The notes: generated by a model not told the origin, from the letters alone. A DNA stretch of 64,000 nt from Nitrogeniibacter mangrovi (GCF_010983895.1 NZ_CP048836.1:2976001-3040000); one strand, 5' to 3'; counted from the stretch's first letter, positions 9,326 to 18,151 are shown. Numbers and translations: made by a program.

Positions 9326-10026
9326 CCGAAGCGCCTCATGACCCAGGTGCGCATCAGGAAGGCGGTACCGTTGAGGCCGAGGATCACCGCCATCAGGACG
9401 ATGCCGAGCGCGATGGACAGGGGCAGGTCGCCCTTGCTGGTCTCCAGCGCGATGGTGGTGGTCATGACCCGGGTAAAGCGGTCGATGTTGCCGCCGACGA
9501 TCATCACCGCACCGACTTCGGACATGGCGCGCCCGAGTCCGGCCAGCACCGCCACCATCAGCGAGAAGCGGCAGTCGTGCAGCAGCGCCCGCACGGTGTC
9601 CCACCAGCTGAAGCGCAAGGCGGCCAGTTCTTCCTCGTACTGGCGCCAGGCGTCCTCGACCACCTGGCGGGAGATGGCGGCCATGAGCGGCACCACCAGC
9701 ACCACCTGGGCGATGACCATGGCCTGTGGCGTATACAGCAGGCCGAATTCCCCGAACGGGCCGGAGCGGGAGAGCGCAAGATAGACCACCACGCCCACCA
9801 CCACCGGTGGCAGGCCCATGAGGCCGTTGATGAGGACACCCGCTATCTCTTTGCCGAGATAACGCCCAACGGCGAGGCAGGCTCCCAGTGGCAAACCGAT
9901 CAGTGTGCCGATCAACACCGCCGAACCGCTGACCTCGAGGGACAGCAGGACGATTCGGGCAACACGGTGATCAAAACTGCCTAACAGGGCAAACGCATCG
10001 ACAAATGCCTGCGTCAATCCGTTCAA
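9322..10026 (-). CDS. tupB: Tungstate ABC transporter permease TupB
   Basis: This is the inner-membrane permease, 234 residues, with about five to six helices and the binding-protein-dependent permease EAA-type loop (AGLGRAMSEVGAVMIVGGNI, near residues 161-180). The N-terminal LGSFDHRVARIVLLSLEVS and GLPPVVVGVVVYL segments are typical of TupB. It starts 5 bases after the small unknown gene on its 5' side and overlaps tupC by four bases. In the operon the order is tupB-tupC-tupA. Confidence 0.93.
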   Translation of the reverse strand: MNGLTQAFVDAFALLGSFDHRVARIVLLSLEVSGSAVLIGTLIGLPLGACLAVGRYLGKEIAGVLINGLMGLPPVVVGVVVYLALSRSGPFGEFGLLYTPQAMVIAQVVLVVPLMAAISRQVVEDAWRQYEEELAALRFSWWDTVRALLHDCRFSLMVAVLAGLGRAMSEVGAVMIVGGNIDRFTRVMTTTIALETSKGDLPLSIALGIVLMAVILGLNGTAFLMRTWVMRRFG

Positions 10027-10031
10027 TCGGG

Positions 10032-10334
10032 CTAGCCCCCTCCTCTTTGCATGGCCCGGTCCAGTCGGCCAAGCAACGCCAGTCTCTCAGCGTCGTCGCC
10101 GCCGGAAAATCGATAGGTCACCTTCAACACCGGAATCTCGAACAGCCCGATCCGGCGCGGCGGATGCGGCTGCGCCGTCATCCTGAGCTCGACATTACCG
10201 CACTGGAGAAAAAAAAGGCCAGCCCCGAGCAATGAAACCGCGCCCGGGGCGGCCTTTTGGAGACCCCGTTCGAACTCGGCGAGCGTGGCGCCGAGCTCTC
10301 GTTCGAAGCACTCAAGGGAATGCGGGGTGAACAC
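10032..10334 (-). CDS. Small unknown protein of the aldehyde oxidoreductase operon
   Basis: I do not recognise a family for this 100-residue protein. The start is GTG at 10334, two bases after the stop of the MoaD-like gene, and the stop is 5 bases before tupB, so it is tightly embedded in the operon. Visible features: an N-terminal helix with FERELGATLAEFERGL, one Cys in a hydrophobic stretch (LLGAGLFFLQCGNVELRM), a beta-rich middle (FEIPVLKVTYRFSG) and a C-terminal amphipathic helix ending in GGG. No signal peptide or membrane helix. Its position, fifth after the three enzyme subunits and the MoaD-like gene, suggests a role in enzyme maturation; this is inference only. Confidence 0.7.
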   Translation of the reverse strand: MFTPHSLECFERELGATLAEFERGLQKAAPGAVSLLGAGLFFLQCGNVELRMTAQPHPPRRIGLFEIPVLKVTYRFSGGDDAERLALLGRLDRAMQRGGG

Positions 10335-10336
10335 GG

Positions 10337-10588
10337 TCAGCCACCGGCCACGGGTGGCCAGACCGCCAGTTCGTCATTGTCCTTGAGGGCGTGCGCCCGC
10401 CGCTGCTGCGGCGGGATGAACACGCCGTTGACGAGGACCAGGTGCGCCAGCTTTTCCGGAACCTGATAACGATCGATCAGATCCTGCACCCGGGTGCCCT
10501 CGTCCACGTCCAGCGTAACCACGTTGCCCTTGCGATCCGGCGGCAGGTAGTCCGTCAGGGTCGCAAACAACTTGAATGCCACTTTCAT
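10337..10588 (-). CDS. MoaD/ThiS-family sulfur carrier of the aldehyde oxidoreductase operon
   Basis: An 83-residue ubiquitin-fold protein with the C-terminal Gly-Gly (PPVAGG) that is adenylated and thiocarboxylated in MoaD, the small subunit of molybdopterin synthase. The ATG at 10588 overlaps the stop of the FAD subunit gene (ATGA). Its location beside a tungsten enzyme suggests a dedicated sulfur carrier for the pyranopterin cofactor. In related operons it is called AorD; I use that name only as a likely equivalence. A generic moaD elsewhere in the genome is expected but not visible here. Confidence 0.88.
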   Translation of the reverse strand: MKVAFKLFATLTDYLPPDRKGNVVTLDVDEGTRVQDLIDRYQVPEKLAHLVLVNGVFIPPQQRRAHALKDNDELAVWPPVAGG

Positions 10589-11937
10589 GCAGCGTTCCGC
10601 GCCAGCGAGGTGGGTTGGGTCACCGCCACATAGGCCTCGAAGAAGGCCGCCGGATTCTCCAGCAGGCGATCCTTCCACTCGCCCAGGTTCTGACGCCCCT
10701 GGATGAGGCCGCGCAAGGCACCCACGTGGTCGGTTCGGCCGATCGAAGTGGCGCCGATGAGCACGTCGTCCTTGAATTGCAGACTGATGTAGCGGTACTT
10801 GGATTCCTCCACCAGCTCCACGCCCTGCCCGTTTTCGTCGCCCCACCATTGCCCGAAGGAGGTGGAGATGAGGCCGAGGGTATCGAGCACGTTGATCGCC
10901 AGCACGCCGGGCAGTTCGGTTTCACCCCCGGTCATATTGATGGCAGCGACACGGGCCTGGTCGGCAGCGTTGGGCTGGATGGCGGAGACCATCGGCTCAC
11001 CGGTGAAGAAATCCAGCCCGGCCGCCACGTCACCGGCGGCGTAGATGTCCGGCACGTTGGTACGCATGCCGGCATCGACGATCACGCCGGCCTCGACCTT
11101 CACTCCGGTCCCCTCGAGGAAATCGATGTTCGGCTTGACGCCGGCGGCGACGATGACCACGTCAGCTTCCATGACTTCACCAGTGGACAGGGTCACCGAC
11201 ACCGGCCCCTCATGCGCCGATGCGGGCTGCTCGGCATCGCCACCGGTCAGCGCATTCACCAGCCGGGTGAACATGCCGCCGCTGTCCTTCTTCTGGCCGC
11301 CCACCGGCTCGATCTTCTCGACCCGGGCTTCGGTGCGCACGCGGATGCCCTTCTCTTCCACCCACTGCTTGATCATGCCGCCGGCCTTGGGCGTCATCAT
11401 GCGCGGCACCATCCGGTCGCCCATCTCGACGACGGTCAGCTCCACGCCCCGCTTGGCGAGTGCCTCCATGATGATGCAGCCGATGAAACCGGCACCGAGC
11501 TGGATCACGCGGCTGCCGGGCTTGGTCAGCCGGGCAATGGCACGGGCGTCTTCCAGCGTCCAGCAGTTCTGTACCTGGGGCAGGTCCAGTCCCGGAATCG
11601 GCGGACGCACCGGGTGCGACCCGGTGGCGATCAGCAGCCGATCGTAGGATTCGACGCTGTTGTCGACGAAATGCACCATCTTGCGGTTCACATCGACGGC
11701 GGCCGCCCGCGCATTCTTCTGGTCGATGCGCAGCTGCTCGAAATGCCCCTGCTTCTTGCGCAGATACGTCCCCGGCTCCTCGATGTTCTCCTCGAGCAGG
11801 TAGGGAATCGCCATGCGCGAATACGGCGGCAGGTTTTCGCAGCCGACCAGGAGGATCTCTCCGTCCTTGTCCTGCGCACGCAGGGTCTCGGCGGCGACGA
11901 CGCCGGCCGGGCCGTTACCCAAAATCACGTATTTCAT
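10585..11937 (-). CDS. aorC: FAD/NAD(P)-binding subunit of tungsten aldehyde oxidoreductase
   Basis: A 450-residue pyridine nucleotide-disulfide oxidoreductase-fold protein. It has an N-terminal FAD motif (GNGPAGVVAAE, residues about 6-16) and a second Rossmann motif for NAD (QLGAGFIG, mid-protein). A third segment ends in GVKPN…YAAGDVA, the FAD-binding end motif. In three-subunit bacterial AORs this subunit passes electrons between the FeS subunit and NAD or another acceptor. The start chosen is MKYVILGNG at 11937; the upstream extension is non-homologous. It lies 114 bases after aorB and overlaps the MoaD-like gene by four bases. The C-terminal third (about 390-450) is a dimerisation-type domain. 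Confidence 0.88.
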   Translation of the reverse strand: MKYVILGNGPAGVVAAETLRAQDKDGEILLVGCENLPPYSRMAIPYLLEENIEEPGTYLRKKQGHFEQLRIDQKNARAAAVDVNRKMVHFVDNSVESYDRLLIATGSHPVRPPIPGLDLPQVQNCWTLEDARAIARLTKPGSRVIQLGAGFIGCIIMEALAKRGVELTVVEMGDRMVPRMMTPKAGGMIKQWVEEKGIRVRTEARVEKIEPVGGQKKDSGGMFTRLVNALTGGDAEQPASAHEGPVSVTLSTGEVMEADVVIVAAGVKPNIDFLEGTGVKVEAGVIVDAGMRTNVPDIYAAGDVAAGLDFFTGEPMVSAIQPNAADQARVAAINMTGGETELPGVLAINVLDTLGLISTSFGQWWGDENGQGVELVEESKYRYISLQFKDDVLIGATSIGRTDHVGALRGLIQGRQNLGEWKDRLLENPAAFFEAYVAVTQPTSLARNAA

Positions 11938-12051
11938 GGGTGTAGTCCTCATTGACTCCGTGGCTCGGGCCGCACGTTCGGCAGCCCGCGACGAGACGCC
12001 CCCGACGGCGACACAGCGCCGCGGCCGGGGGCAGGTCATGCCTCGAAGCGA

Positions 12052-13899
12052 TTACAGGCCCAGGCGTTCCAGGGTCTCTTTGGTCGGCACGCCGTCTTGC
12101 GTCCAGCCGCGGATCTGGTAGTACTCGGGCAGCATCTTGTCGAGCCCGTTCACCAGCCCCTTGGCCGGACCGACCTTGGCCGGCTCGGTGGTCAGGCGCG
12201 GCGGCAGGTTGTCATCCTTGGCGGTAAAACCGGCCGCGTTGTTGTACTGGCGCTCCATGTTCCAGATGCGCTCGCCGACCTCGTTGAGCTTCTCCATCGA
12301 CCAGTCGCCTTCACAGGCGGCCTGCAGCTGGGGCTGCACGTCGGCCAGCGTCCAGGCGAAGGAGGTGAACACGCAGATACCGGCGGCATCGAACACCGCG
12401 GTCGCGTCCTGGAAGGCCTTGACCAGTTCGGGCTTGCCCTCGGTGGTCAGCGGATCGGTCTTGACCGGAATGCCGAGCACTTCGGAGGCCACGGTGTAGC
12501 TGCGCAGGTGGCAGGCACCGCGGTTGGAGGTGGCGTAGGTCAGGCCCATGCCCTGGATGCCGCGCGAGTCGTAGGCCGGGAACTCCTGGCCCTTGACGCT
12601 CATGGACAACTCGGGATGGCCGTACTTCTTGGTCAGGCGCGCGGAGCCCTGGCCGATCTCCTTGCCGAAACCCTCGCCCGTCGCCGTCATCTCGGCCATC
12701 TTGGCCAGGGCTTCGGCGGAGCCGAAGGGCGCCTCGATGCCGATCTGCTCCTTGGTGAGCACGCCCATCTCGTACAGCTCCATCACCGCACCGATGGTGG
12801 CGCCGAAGGAGATCGGGTCCATGCCGTCCTCGTTGCACAGCATGTTGGCGTACTGGAGCGCTTCCAGATCGCCCACGCCGTTGGCGGCGCCCAGCGCCCA
12901 GGCCGCTTCGTACTCCAGCCCGCCGGAAGCGTCCCAGTACTTCGGGCTGTTCTTGACGGTGAAGTGATCCTTGTCCATCTGCGAGATACGACCGCAGGCA
13001 ATGGTGCAGCCAAAGCAGGCGGCATTGGTGATCAGCTGCGTCTTGCCGTCGCTCTCGCGTTTCTCGTGCATGGCTTCGGCCGAGATCTTGGAGGCGTCCT
13101 CGAACTGCACGTCCCTGTGGTTGCGGGTCGGCAGCGCGCCGATCTCGTTGATCACGTTCATGAGCACCTGGGTGCCGTAGGTCGGCAGGCCCTGGCCGGT
13201 CACCGCGTTCTCGGCGAGCACCTTCTTGGCGTCCTGGGTCGCCTGCAGGAAGGCCGGGAAGTCCTTGATGCCACCCACGCCCTTGGTGCCACGCAGCGCC
13301 ACGGCCTTGAGGTTCTTGGAGCCCATCACCGCGCCGACACCGGAACGGCCGGCCGCCCGGTGCAGGTCGTTGACCACGCAGGCGAACAGCACTTCGTTCT
13401 CACCGGCACGGCCGATGGAGGACACACGCACCAGCGGATCCTGCAGACGCTCCTTGATGGTCTCCTCGGTTTCCCAGCAGGTCTTGCCCCACAGGTCGGA
13501 GGCGTCGCGCAATTCGGCCTTCTCGTTTTCCACGTACAGGTAGACGGGCTTGGGCGACTTGCCTTCGAAGATGATCATGTCCCAGCCGGCGAACTTCATT
13601 TCGGCGCCGAAGAAGCCACCCGAGTTCGAACAGGCGATCGCGCCGGTCAGCGGGCCCTTGGTCACGATGGTGTAGCGTCCGCCCGTCGATGCCATGGTGC
13701 CGGTCAGCGGACCGGTGGACATGATCATCTTGTTCTCGGGAGACAGCGGGTCGACCTTCGGATCGGTCTCTTCGACCAGATACTTGGTCGCCAGACCCCG
13801 GGAGCCGAGGTACTGGTCCGCCCATTCCATGTTGAGCGGTTCGGAGGTGCACGTGCCTGCGGTCAGGTTCACGCGCAGGACTTGACGGTTCCATGCCAT
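12052..13899 (-). CDS. aorB: Tungsten-dependent aldehyde:ferredoxin oxidoreductase large subunit
   Basis: This is the catalytic subunit that oxidises aldehydes to acids, using a tungsten bis-pyranopterin and one [4Fe-4S] cluster. The 615 residues match family length. The N-terminal beta domain (STGPLTGT, GGRYTIVTKGPLTG) is followed by the cluster ligands C295-x2-C298-x3-C302 (CFGCTIAC). A fourth Cys is expected near the C-terminal AAGICVF segment. The ATG has an AGGAGG ribosome site and lies 13 bases after aorA. The order FeS – W – FAD – MoaD matches three-subunit AORs of denitrifying betaproteobacteria that oxidise aromatic and aliphatic aldehydes. Substrate range cannot be read from sequence. 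Confidence 0.95.
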   Translation of the reverse strand: MAWNRQVLRVNLTAGTCTSEPLNMEWADQYLGSRGLATKYLVEETDPKVDPLSPENKMIMSTGPLTGTMASTGGRYTIVTKGPLTGAIACSNSGGFFGAEMKFAGWDMIIFEGKSPKPVYLYVENEKAELRDASDLWGKTCWETEETIKERLQDPLVRVSSIGRAGENEVLFACVVNDLHRAAGRSGVGAVMGSKNLKAVALRGTKGVGGIKDFPAFLQATQDAKKVLAENAVTGQGLPTYGTQVLMNVINEIGALPTRNHRDVQFEDASKISAEAMHEKRESDGKTQLITNAACFGCTIACGRISQMDKDHFTVKNSPKYWDASGGLEYEAAWALGAANGVGDLEALQYANMLCNEDGMDPISFGATIGAVMELYEMGVLTKEQIGIEAPFGSAEALAKMAEMTATGEGFGKEIGQGSARLTKKYGHPELSMSVKGQEFPAYDSRGIQGMGLTYATSNRGACHLRSYTVASEVLGIPVKTDPLTTEGKPELVKAFQDATAVFDAAGICVFTSFAWTLADVQPQLQAACEGDWSMEKLNEVGERIWNMERQYNNAAGFTAKDDNLPPRLTTEPAKVGPAKGLVNGLDKMLPEYYQIRGWTQDGVPTKETLERLGL

Positions 13900-13912
13900 G
13901 ACGGGTTCCTCC

Positions 13913-14383
13913 TCAGGCGTTCGCGGACGTGGATTTGGACGCCCACTGGCGCATCTTGTCCAGGCCGGTCCAGCTCGAATCGATATAGGTGATCGCACCG
14001 GTCGGACAGGCCTTGGCACAGGCGGGATTGTCGTCGCACAGATCGCACTTCTGGACCTTGCCGGCATCGGCCATGTAGTTCACGGTGCCGAACGGACAGG
14101 CGATGGTGCACACCTTGCAGCCGACACACACGTCTTCATGGACGATCTTGGCGCCCGTCGAGGCGTCGAGCGTGATCGCGTCCACCGGACAGGAGGTCAT
14201 GCACCAGGCCTCGGAGCACTGGGTACAGGTGTACGGCACCTTGCGGCCCTCGGCTTCGAAGTTGAAGACCTTGATGCGGGACTTCGACGGATTGAAGACC
14301 CCGTGGTGCTCATACGAGCATGCCATTTCGCACTGCAGGCAGCCGGTGCACTTGGCGGGATCAATATGAAGTGATTTCTGCAT
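13913..14383 (-). CDS. aorA: Polyferredoxin electron-transfer subunit of aldehyde oxidoreductase
   Basis: A 156-residue protein with sixteen cysteines in four clusters: CTGCLQCEMAC, CTQCSEAWCMTSCP, CVGCKVCTIACP and CDLCDDNPACAKACP. This predicts four [4Fe-4S] centres, as in DmsB/HycB-type subunits. No signal peptide, so it works in the cytoplasm between the tungsten subunit and the FAD subunit. First gene of the operon; its 5' leader of about 145 bases is structured (see the regulatory entries). Confidence 0.93.
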   Translation of the reverse strand: MQKSLHIDPAKCTGCLQCEMACSYEHHGVFNPSKSRIKVFNFEAEGRKVPYTCTQCSEAWCMTSCPVDAITLDASTGAKIVHEDVCVGCKVCTIACPFGTVNYMADAGKVQKCDLCDDNPACAKACPTGAITYIDSSWTGLDKMRQWASKSTSANA

Positions 14384-14444
14384 TGACCGATTCCTCTAGG
14401 ATGTCCATTTTTTTCTCGGCATGGGTTTCTCAGAACCGTTATCT

Positions 14445-14496
14445 CCTCCGATGAATAGCGCATGGCAAAAAAATCGGAGGGCGCCTTTTCTCCCTC
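14445..14496 (-). promoter_or_regulatory. Structured leader of the aor operon with competing hairpins
   Basis: Read on the minus strand, GAGGG (14492-14496) can pair with CCCTC (14477-14481) and is followed by ATTTTTTT (14467-14474): a small terminator-like hairpin. The same CCTCCGAT (14473-14480) can instead pair perfectly with ATCGGAGG (14445-14452). The two structures exclude each other. This is the layout of an attenuator or riboswitch. A Moco/Tuco-sensing RNA is a natural candidate upstream of a tungsten operon, but I cannot confirm the consensus. Confidence 0.45.
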
Positions 14497-14533
14497 ACGC
14501 GGTCATTGGTTGCAGTACCGCGAACGTAGTGTC

Positions 14534-14561
14534 AGCATAACGCGAACAAAATGATTGTCAA
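14534..14561 (-). promoter_or_regulatory. Probable sigma70-type promoter of the aor-tup operon
   Basis: On the minus strand: TTGACA (14561-14556), a 16-base spacer, then TATGCT (14539-14534). The -35 is a perfect consensus match and the -10 matches 4 of 6. It would give a leader of about 145 bases before aorA. Confidence 0.6.
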
Positions 14562-14660
14562 CGGCGCAAACCCAGCAACGACGGCACATACGGCGCTTCG
14601 AGCAACGCAGCGCAGCATGCCGGCACGACGCCCGGCTCCGCCCATGAGCATGGAATCCAG

Positions 14661-15914
14661 ATGAGCACCAGTACACAACCCGCAGTTGCCGCCAGCCGAA
14701 CCGCCCTGTCGGTCGATGAAGCCCGGCAATCCATCCATTCCGCGCTGACCCCGATCCGGGGCTGGGAACGCGTGGCGATCCGCGACGCGCTCGGGCGCAT
14801 CCTGGCCGACGACGTTATTGCGCCGCACAATGTCCCCGCCCACGACAACTCGGCGATGGACGGCTACGCGGTGCGCAGCAACGATGCCGCCGCCCCCGGG
14901 ACCACCGCCCTGAAGATCGTCGGCACCGCCTTCGCCGGCACCGCCTTCTCCGGCCAGGTGGGCTCGGCGCAGGCGGTCAGGATCATGACCGGCGCCATGA
15001 TCCCGCACGGCGCCGATTGCGTCGTGCCGCAGGAATTCGTCCAGGTCGAAGGCGAAACGGTGACCGTCACCGGCCCCCTCAAGCCCGGGCAGAATCTGCG
15101 CCGTGCCGGCGAGGATCTGGCCAAGGACGCCCCCGCGCTGAGCGCCGGCACCCGCGTCGGCCCGGCCGAACTCGGCCTCATCGCCTCGCTGGGCGTTGCC
15201 GAAGTCACGGTCCGCCGGCGCCTGCGTGTCGCCTTCTTTTCTACCGGTGACGAGGTCGCCTCGATCGGCAAGCCCCTGGCCCCCGGCCAGATCTACGACA
15301 GCAACCGCTATACGCTGTTCGGCGTGCTCACGCGGCTGGGCTGCGAGCTGATCGACATGGGCGTCATCCCGGATCGCCCCGAAGCCCTCGAAACCGCGTT
15401 CGCCGACGCGGCCGCCAGTGCGGACGTGATCCTCACCTCGGGCGGCGTATCGGTCGGCGAAGCGGACTTCATCAAGGACATGATGGCGCGCATGGGCGAA
15501 GTGGATTTCTGGAAGCTCAACATCAAGCCGGGCCGGCCCATGGCCTTCGGCCGCATCGGCACGACCTGGCTGTTCGGCCTGCCGGGCAACCCGGTGGCGG
15601 TCATGGTGACGTTCTACCAGTTCGTCCAGGACGCCCTGCTCACGCTGATGGGGGTCGAACCGCTACCCGAGCGCCCCACCCATCCGGCACGCTGCCTGGC
15701 GGATATCCGCAAGATGCCCGGGCGTCGCGAATACGTGCGCGCCATCTTCCGCCAGGAAAACGGCGAGGCGACGGTGCAGCCGACCGGTGCCCAGGGCTCG
15801 GGCGTGCTCCGTTCCATGTCGGACGCCAACTGCTTCATCGTCCTGCCCGAGTCGCGCGAGAGCGTGACGGCCGGCGAGACGGTCGAGGTGCAGATGTTCG
15901 ACGGCCTGATCTGA
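14661..15914 (+). CDS. moeA: Molybdopterin molybdotransferase MoeA
   Basis: MoeA inserts the metal oxyanion into adenylated molybdopterin. The 417 residues carry the expected segments: PAHDNSAMDGYAVR near residue 70, GDEVASIG…G-Q-IYDSN near 195-215, TSGGVSVGEADF near 258, PGRPMAFG and FGLPGNPVAVMV near 290-315. The last two are the gephyrin/MoeA metal-site signatures. It is divergent from aorA across 277 bases, next to tungstate uptake genes. This suggests a tungsten-specialised MoeA rather than, or besides, the general one; sequence alone does not prove this. It ends at a bidirectional terminator. Confidence 0.93.
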   Translation: MSTSTQPAVAASRTALSVDEARQSIHSALTPIRGWERVAIRDALGRILADDVIAPHNVPAHDNSAMDGYAVRSNDAAAPGTTALKIVGTAFAGTAFSGQVGSAQAVRIMTGAMIPHGADCVVPQEFVQVEGETVTVTGPLKPGQNLRRAGEDLAKDAPALSAGTRVGPAELGLIASLGVAEVTVRRRLRVAFFSTGDEVASIGKPLAPGQIYDSNRYTLFGVLTRLGCELIDMGVIPDRPEALETAFADAAASADVILTSGGVSVGEADFIKDMMARMGEVDFWKLNIKPGRPMAFGRIGTTWLFGLPGNPVAVMVTFYQFVQDALLTLMGVEPLPERPTHPARCLADIRKMPGRREYVRAIFRQENGEATVQPTGAQGSGVLRSMSDANCFIVLPESRESVTAGETVEVQMFDGLI

Positions 15915-15926
15915 CGCGCCATAAAG

Positions 15927-15953
15927 AAAAGGCCGGGCACCGCCCGGCCTTTT
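15927..15953. terminator. Bidirectional terminator between moeA and the OmpA-like gene
   Basis: An 11-bp perfect stem (AAAGGCCGGGC / GCCCGGCCTTT) with a 3-base loop has A and T tracts on its two sides. It sits between convergent genes and can serve both. Confidence 0.9.
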
Positions 15954-15995
15954 CACATCGACCGGGGGCAATGCCCGGTCATCACTCAGCCGCGC

Positions 15996-16535
15996 TCACG
16001 GCGCCGCAATGACAATCTCGACCCGACGGTTGGCGGCACGCCCCTCCGCGGTGGCATTGTCGGCCACCGGCTCGTCTTCGCCGTGGCCTTCGGCGGTCAT
16101 GTGGCTGGTCTCGACCCCCTTGCCGGCGATGTAGGCGCGTACCGCGTCGGCACGCGCTTCGGACAGGGCCTGATTGTAGCGGGCGCTGCCGGCGCTGTCG
16201 GTATGGCCGACGATCACGGCGCGACTGGCGGACACGGCGGTCATCGCCGTCGCGATCCGGTCGAGCGCCTCACGCGCAGCCGGATCGACCTCGCTGCTGC
16301 CCGACGCGAAGGCCATGGCGCCCGGCATGGTGACGCGCACACCGGTGGCGCTGGATTCGACGGTCACCCCCATGGCATCCAGCCCCTCGAGCTGGGACTG
16401 CAGTTGCGCGACCGGCGAGACAACGACCGGCACCGGATCGGTTTTGGCGACCGGTTGAACGGGCGCCTGGGTGGCACACGCGGACAGCAAGGTGAGCAGG
16501 ACAGGGACGAATACGGTCTGCGGGGACAACTTCAT
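15996..16535 (-). CDS. OmpA-family peptidoglycan-associated lipoprotein
   Basis: A 179-residue protein with a lipoprotein signal (LLSAC, lipidated Cys about residue 20), a short Pro/Val linker and a C-terminal OmpA domain. The domain shows the peptidoglycan-binding pattern GHTDSAGSARYNQALSEARA (near 110-130) and a C-terminal N-R-R-V-E-I. It likely anchors the outer membrane to the wall. Single gene; no partner seen. Confidence 0.88.
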   Translation of the reverse strand: MKLSPQTVFVPVLLTLLSACATQAPVQPVAKTDPVPVVVSPVAQLQSQLEGLDAMGVTVESSATGVRVTMPGAMAFASGSSEVDPAAREALDRIATAMTAVSASRAVIVGHTDSAGSARYNQALSEARADAVRAYIAGKGVETSHMTAEGHGEDEPVADNATAEGRAANRRVEIVIAAP

Positions 16536-16657
16536 GAGGAAACCTCTCGGACAAGCGACAAAGACATGGATTCAAGCGGCGACGCGCGCCACAAAAACCT
16601 GACCATCATATCTCATATGTCATACATCCGCAGTCCCCGCCATGTGCCCTGTGCACG

Positions 16658-16681
16658 AAAAACCCCCGCCGCAGCGGGGGT
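16658..16681 (-). terminator. Terminator of icd
   Basis: On the minus strand an 8-bp stem (ACCCCCGC / GCGGGGGT) with a 4-base loop is followed by five T residues, just after the icd stop. Confidence 0.88.
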
Positions 16682-16701
16682 CCTGATGGCGCCGGACCAG
16701 C

Positions 16702-17946
16702 TTACATGCGCGCGATCATCGCATCACCGAACTCCGAGCAGGACACCTCGTCGGCCCCCTCCATGAGGCGGGCGAAGTCGTAGGTGACCTGCTTGTCGGC
16801 GATGGCCGCCTCCATGCCCTTGATGACCAGATCGGCCGCCTCGGTCCAGCCCAGGTGACGCAGCATCATCTCGGCGGAAAGAATCAGCGAGCCCGGATTG
16901 ACCTTGTCCAGACCGGCATACTTGGGCGCGGTACCGTGGGTGGCCTCGAACACCGCATACTGGTCGGAGATATTGGCCCCCGGCGCGATGCCGATGCCGC
17001 CGACCTGCGCCGCCAGGGCGTCGGAAACATAGTCGCCGTTGAGGTTCAGGGTGGCGATCACGTCGTACTCGGCCGGACGCAGCAGGATCTGCTGCAGGAA
17101 GGCGTCGGCGATCACGTCCTTGACGATGATCTCCTTGCCGCTCTTCGGGTTGGTGAACTTGCACCACGGGCCGCCGTCCAGTTCCACGGCGCCGAATTCG
17201 TTCTTGGCCAGGGCATAGCCGAAGTCGCGGAAGGCGCCTTCGGTGAACTTCATGATGTTGCCCTTGTGCACCAGCGTCACGCTGGCACGATCGTTGTCGA
17301 TGGCGTACTGCATGGCGGCGCGCACGAGTCGCTCGGTGCCTTCCTTCGAGACCGGCTTGATGCCGATGCCGGAGGTCTCCGGGAAGCGGATCTTCTTGAC
17401 GCCCATCTCGTTCTGCAGGAAGGCGATGACCTTCTTGGCGCCATCACTCATGGGCTCCCATTCGATCCCGGCGTAGATGTCTTCGGTGTTCTCGCGGAAG
17501 ATGACCATGTCCACCTTGGACGGGTCCTTCAGCGGCGAGGGCACGCCGTTGAAGTAGCGCACCGGGCGCACACACTGGTAGAGATCGAGCTCCTGGCGCA
17601 GTGCCACGTTGAGGGAACGGATGCCGCCGCCCACCGGGGTGGTCATGGGGCCCTTGATGGCCACGGCGAATTCCTTGAGCGCGTCGAAGGTCTCCTTCGG
17701 CAGCCACTCGTCGGGACCGTAGATCCGGGTGGACTTCTCGCCGGCATAGACCTCCATCCAGTGGATCTTCTTCTCGCCGCCATAGGCTTTCCGAACCGCA
17801 GCGTCGATCACCTTGATCATGACCGGGGTGATGTCGACACCGATGCCGTCGCCTTCGATGTAGGGGATGATCGGATGGTTCGGGATCGGCTGCCCCGCAA
17901 CGATCTTCTGTCCTTCGGCGGGTACCTTGATGTGAGATGCGCTCAT
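16702..17946 (-). CDS. icd: NADP-dependent isocitrate dehydrogenase (dimeric)
   Basis: It converts isocitrate to 2-oxoglutarate in the TCA cycle. The 414 residues show the whole Icd pattern: [13 protein letters not shown] near 28, the substrate/phosphorylation loop [13 protein letters not shown] (S111 corresponds to the E. coli serine phosphorylated by AceK), [13 protein letters not shown], and [10 protein letters not shown] near the coenzyme site. The start MSASHIKVP at 17946 follows a GAGGGAGC site; the longer frame upstream lacks homology. Gene aceK is nearby (20846), so phospho-control at the glyoxylate branch is expected. Confidence 0.96.
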   Translation of the reverse strand: MSASHIKVPAEGQKIVAGQPIPNHPIIPYIEGDGIGVDITPVMIKVIDAAVRKAYGGEKKIHWMEVYAGEKSTRIYGPDEWLPKETFDALKEFAVAIKGPMTTPVGGGIRSLNVALRQELDLYQCVRPVRYFNGVPSPLKDPSKVDMVIFRENTEDIYAGIEWEPMSDGAKKVIAFLQNEMGVKKIRFPETSGIGIKPVSKEGTERLVRAAMQYAIDNDRASVTLVHKGNIMKFTEGAFRDFGYALAKNEFGAVELDGGPWCKFTNPKSGKEIIVKDVIADAFLQQILLRPAEYDVIATLNLNGDYVSDALAAQVGGIGIAPGANISDQYAVFEATHGTAPKYAGLDKVNPGSLILSAEMMLRHLGWTEAADLVIKGMEAAIADKQVTYDFARLMEGADEVSCSEFGDAMIARM

Positions 17947-18151
17947 TCCTGCTCCCTCGTTTTGGCTCGTATAGGACACGCCAGCGCGTCGACCGGATCG
18001 GGGATGACCGCGCCTCCGACGGAATGCGTTTGGGAGGGGCCGGCGGGCGCTGCGCGTGGACGCACGACGATCGGCCGTGCGCTCCATCGCGGATTATCGC
18101 TCAAAATCGTGATGCGTTCCCGCCACGGCGGCGTCGATAACGCAACGGAAT

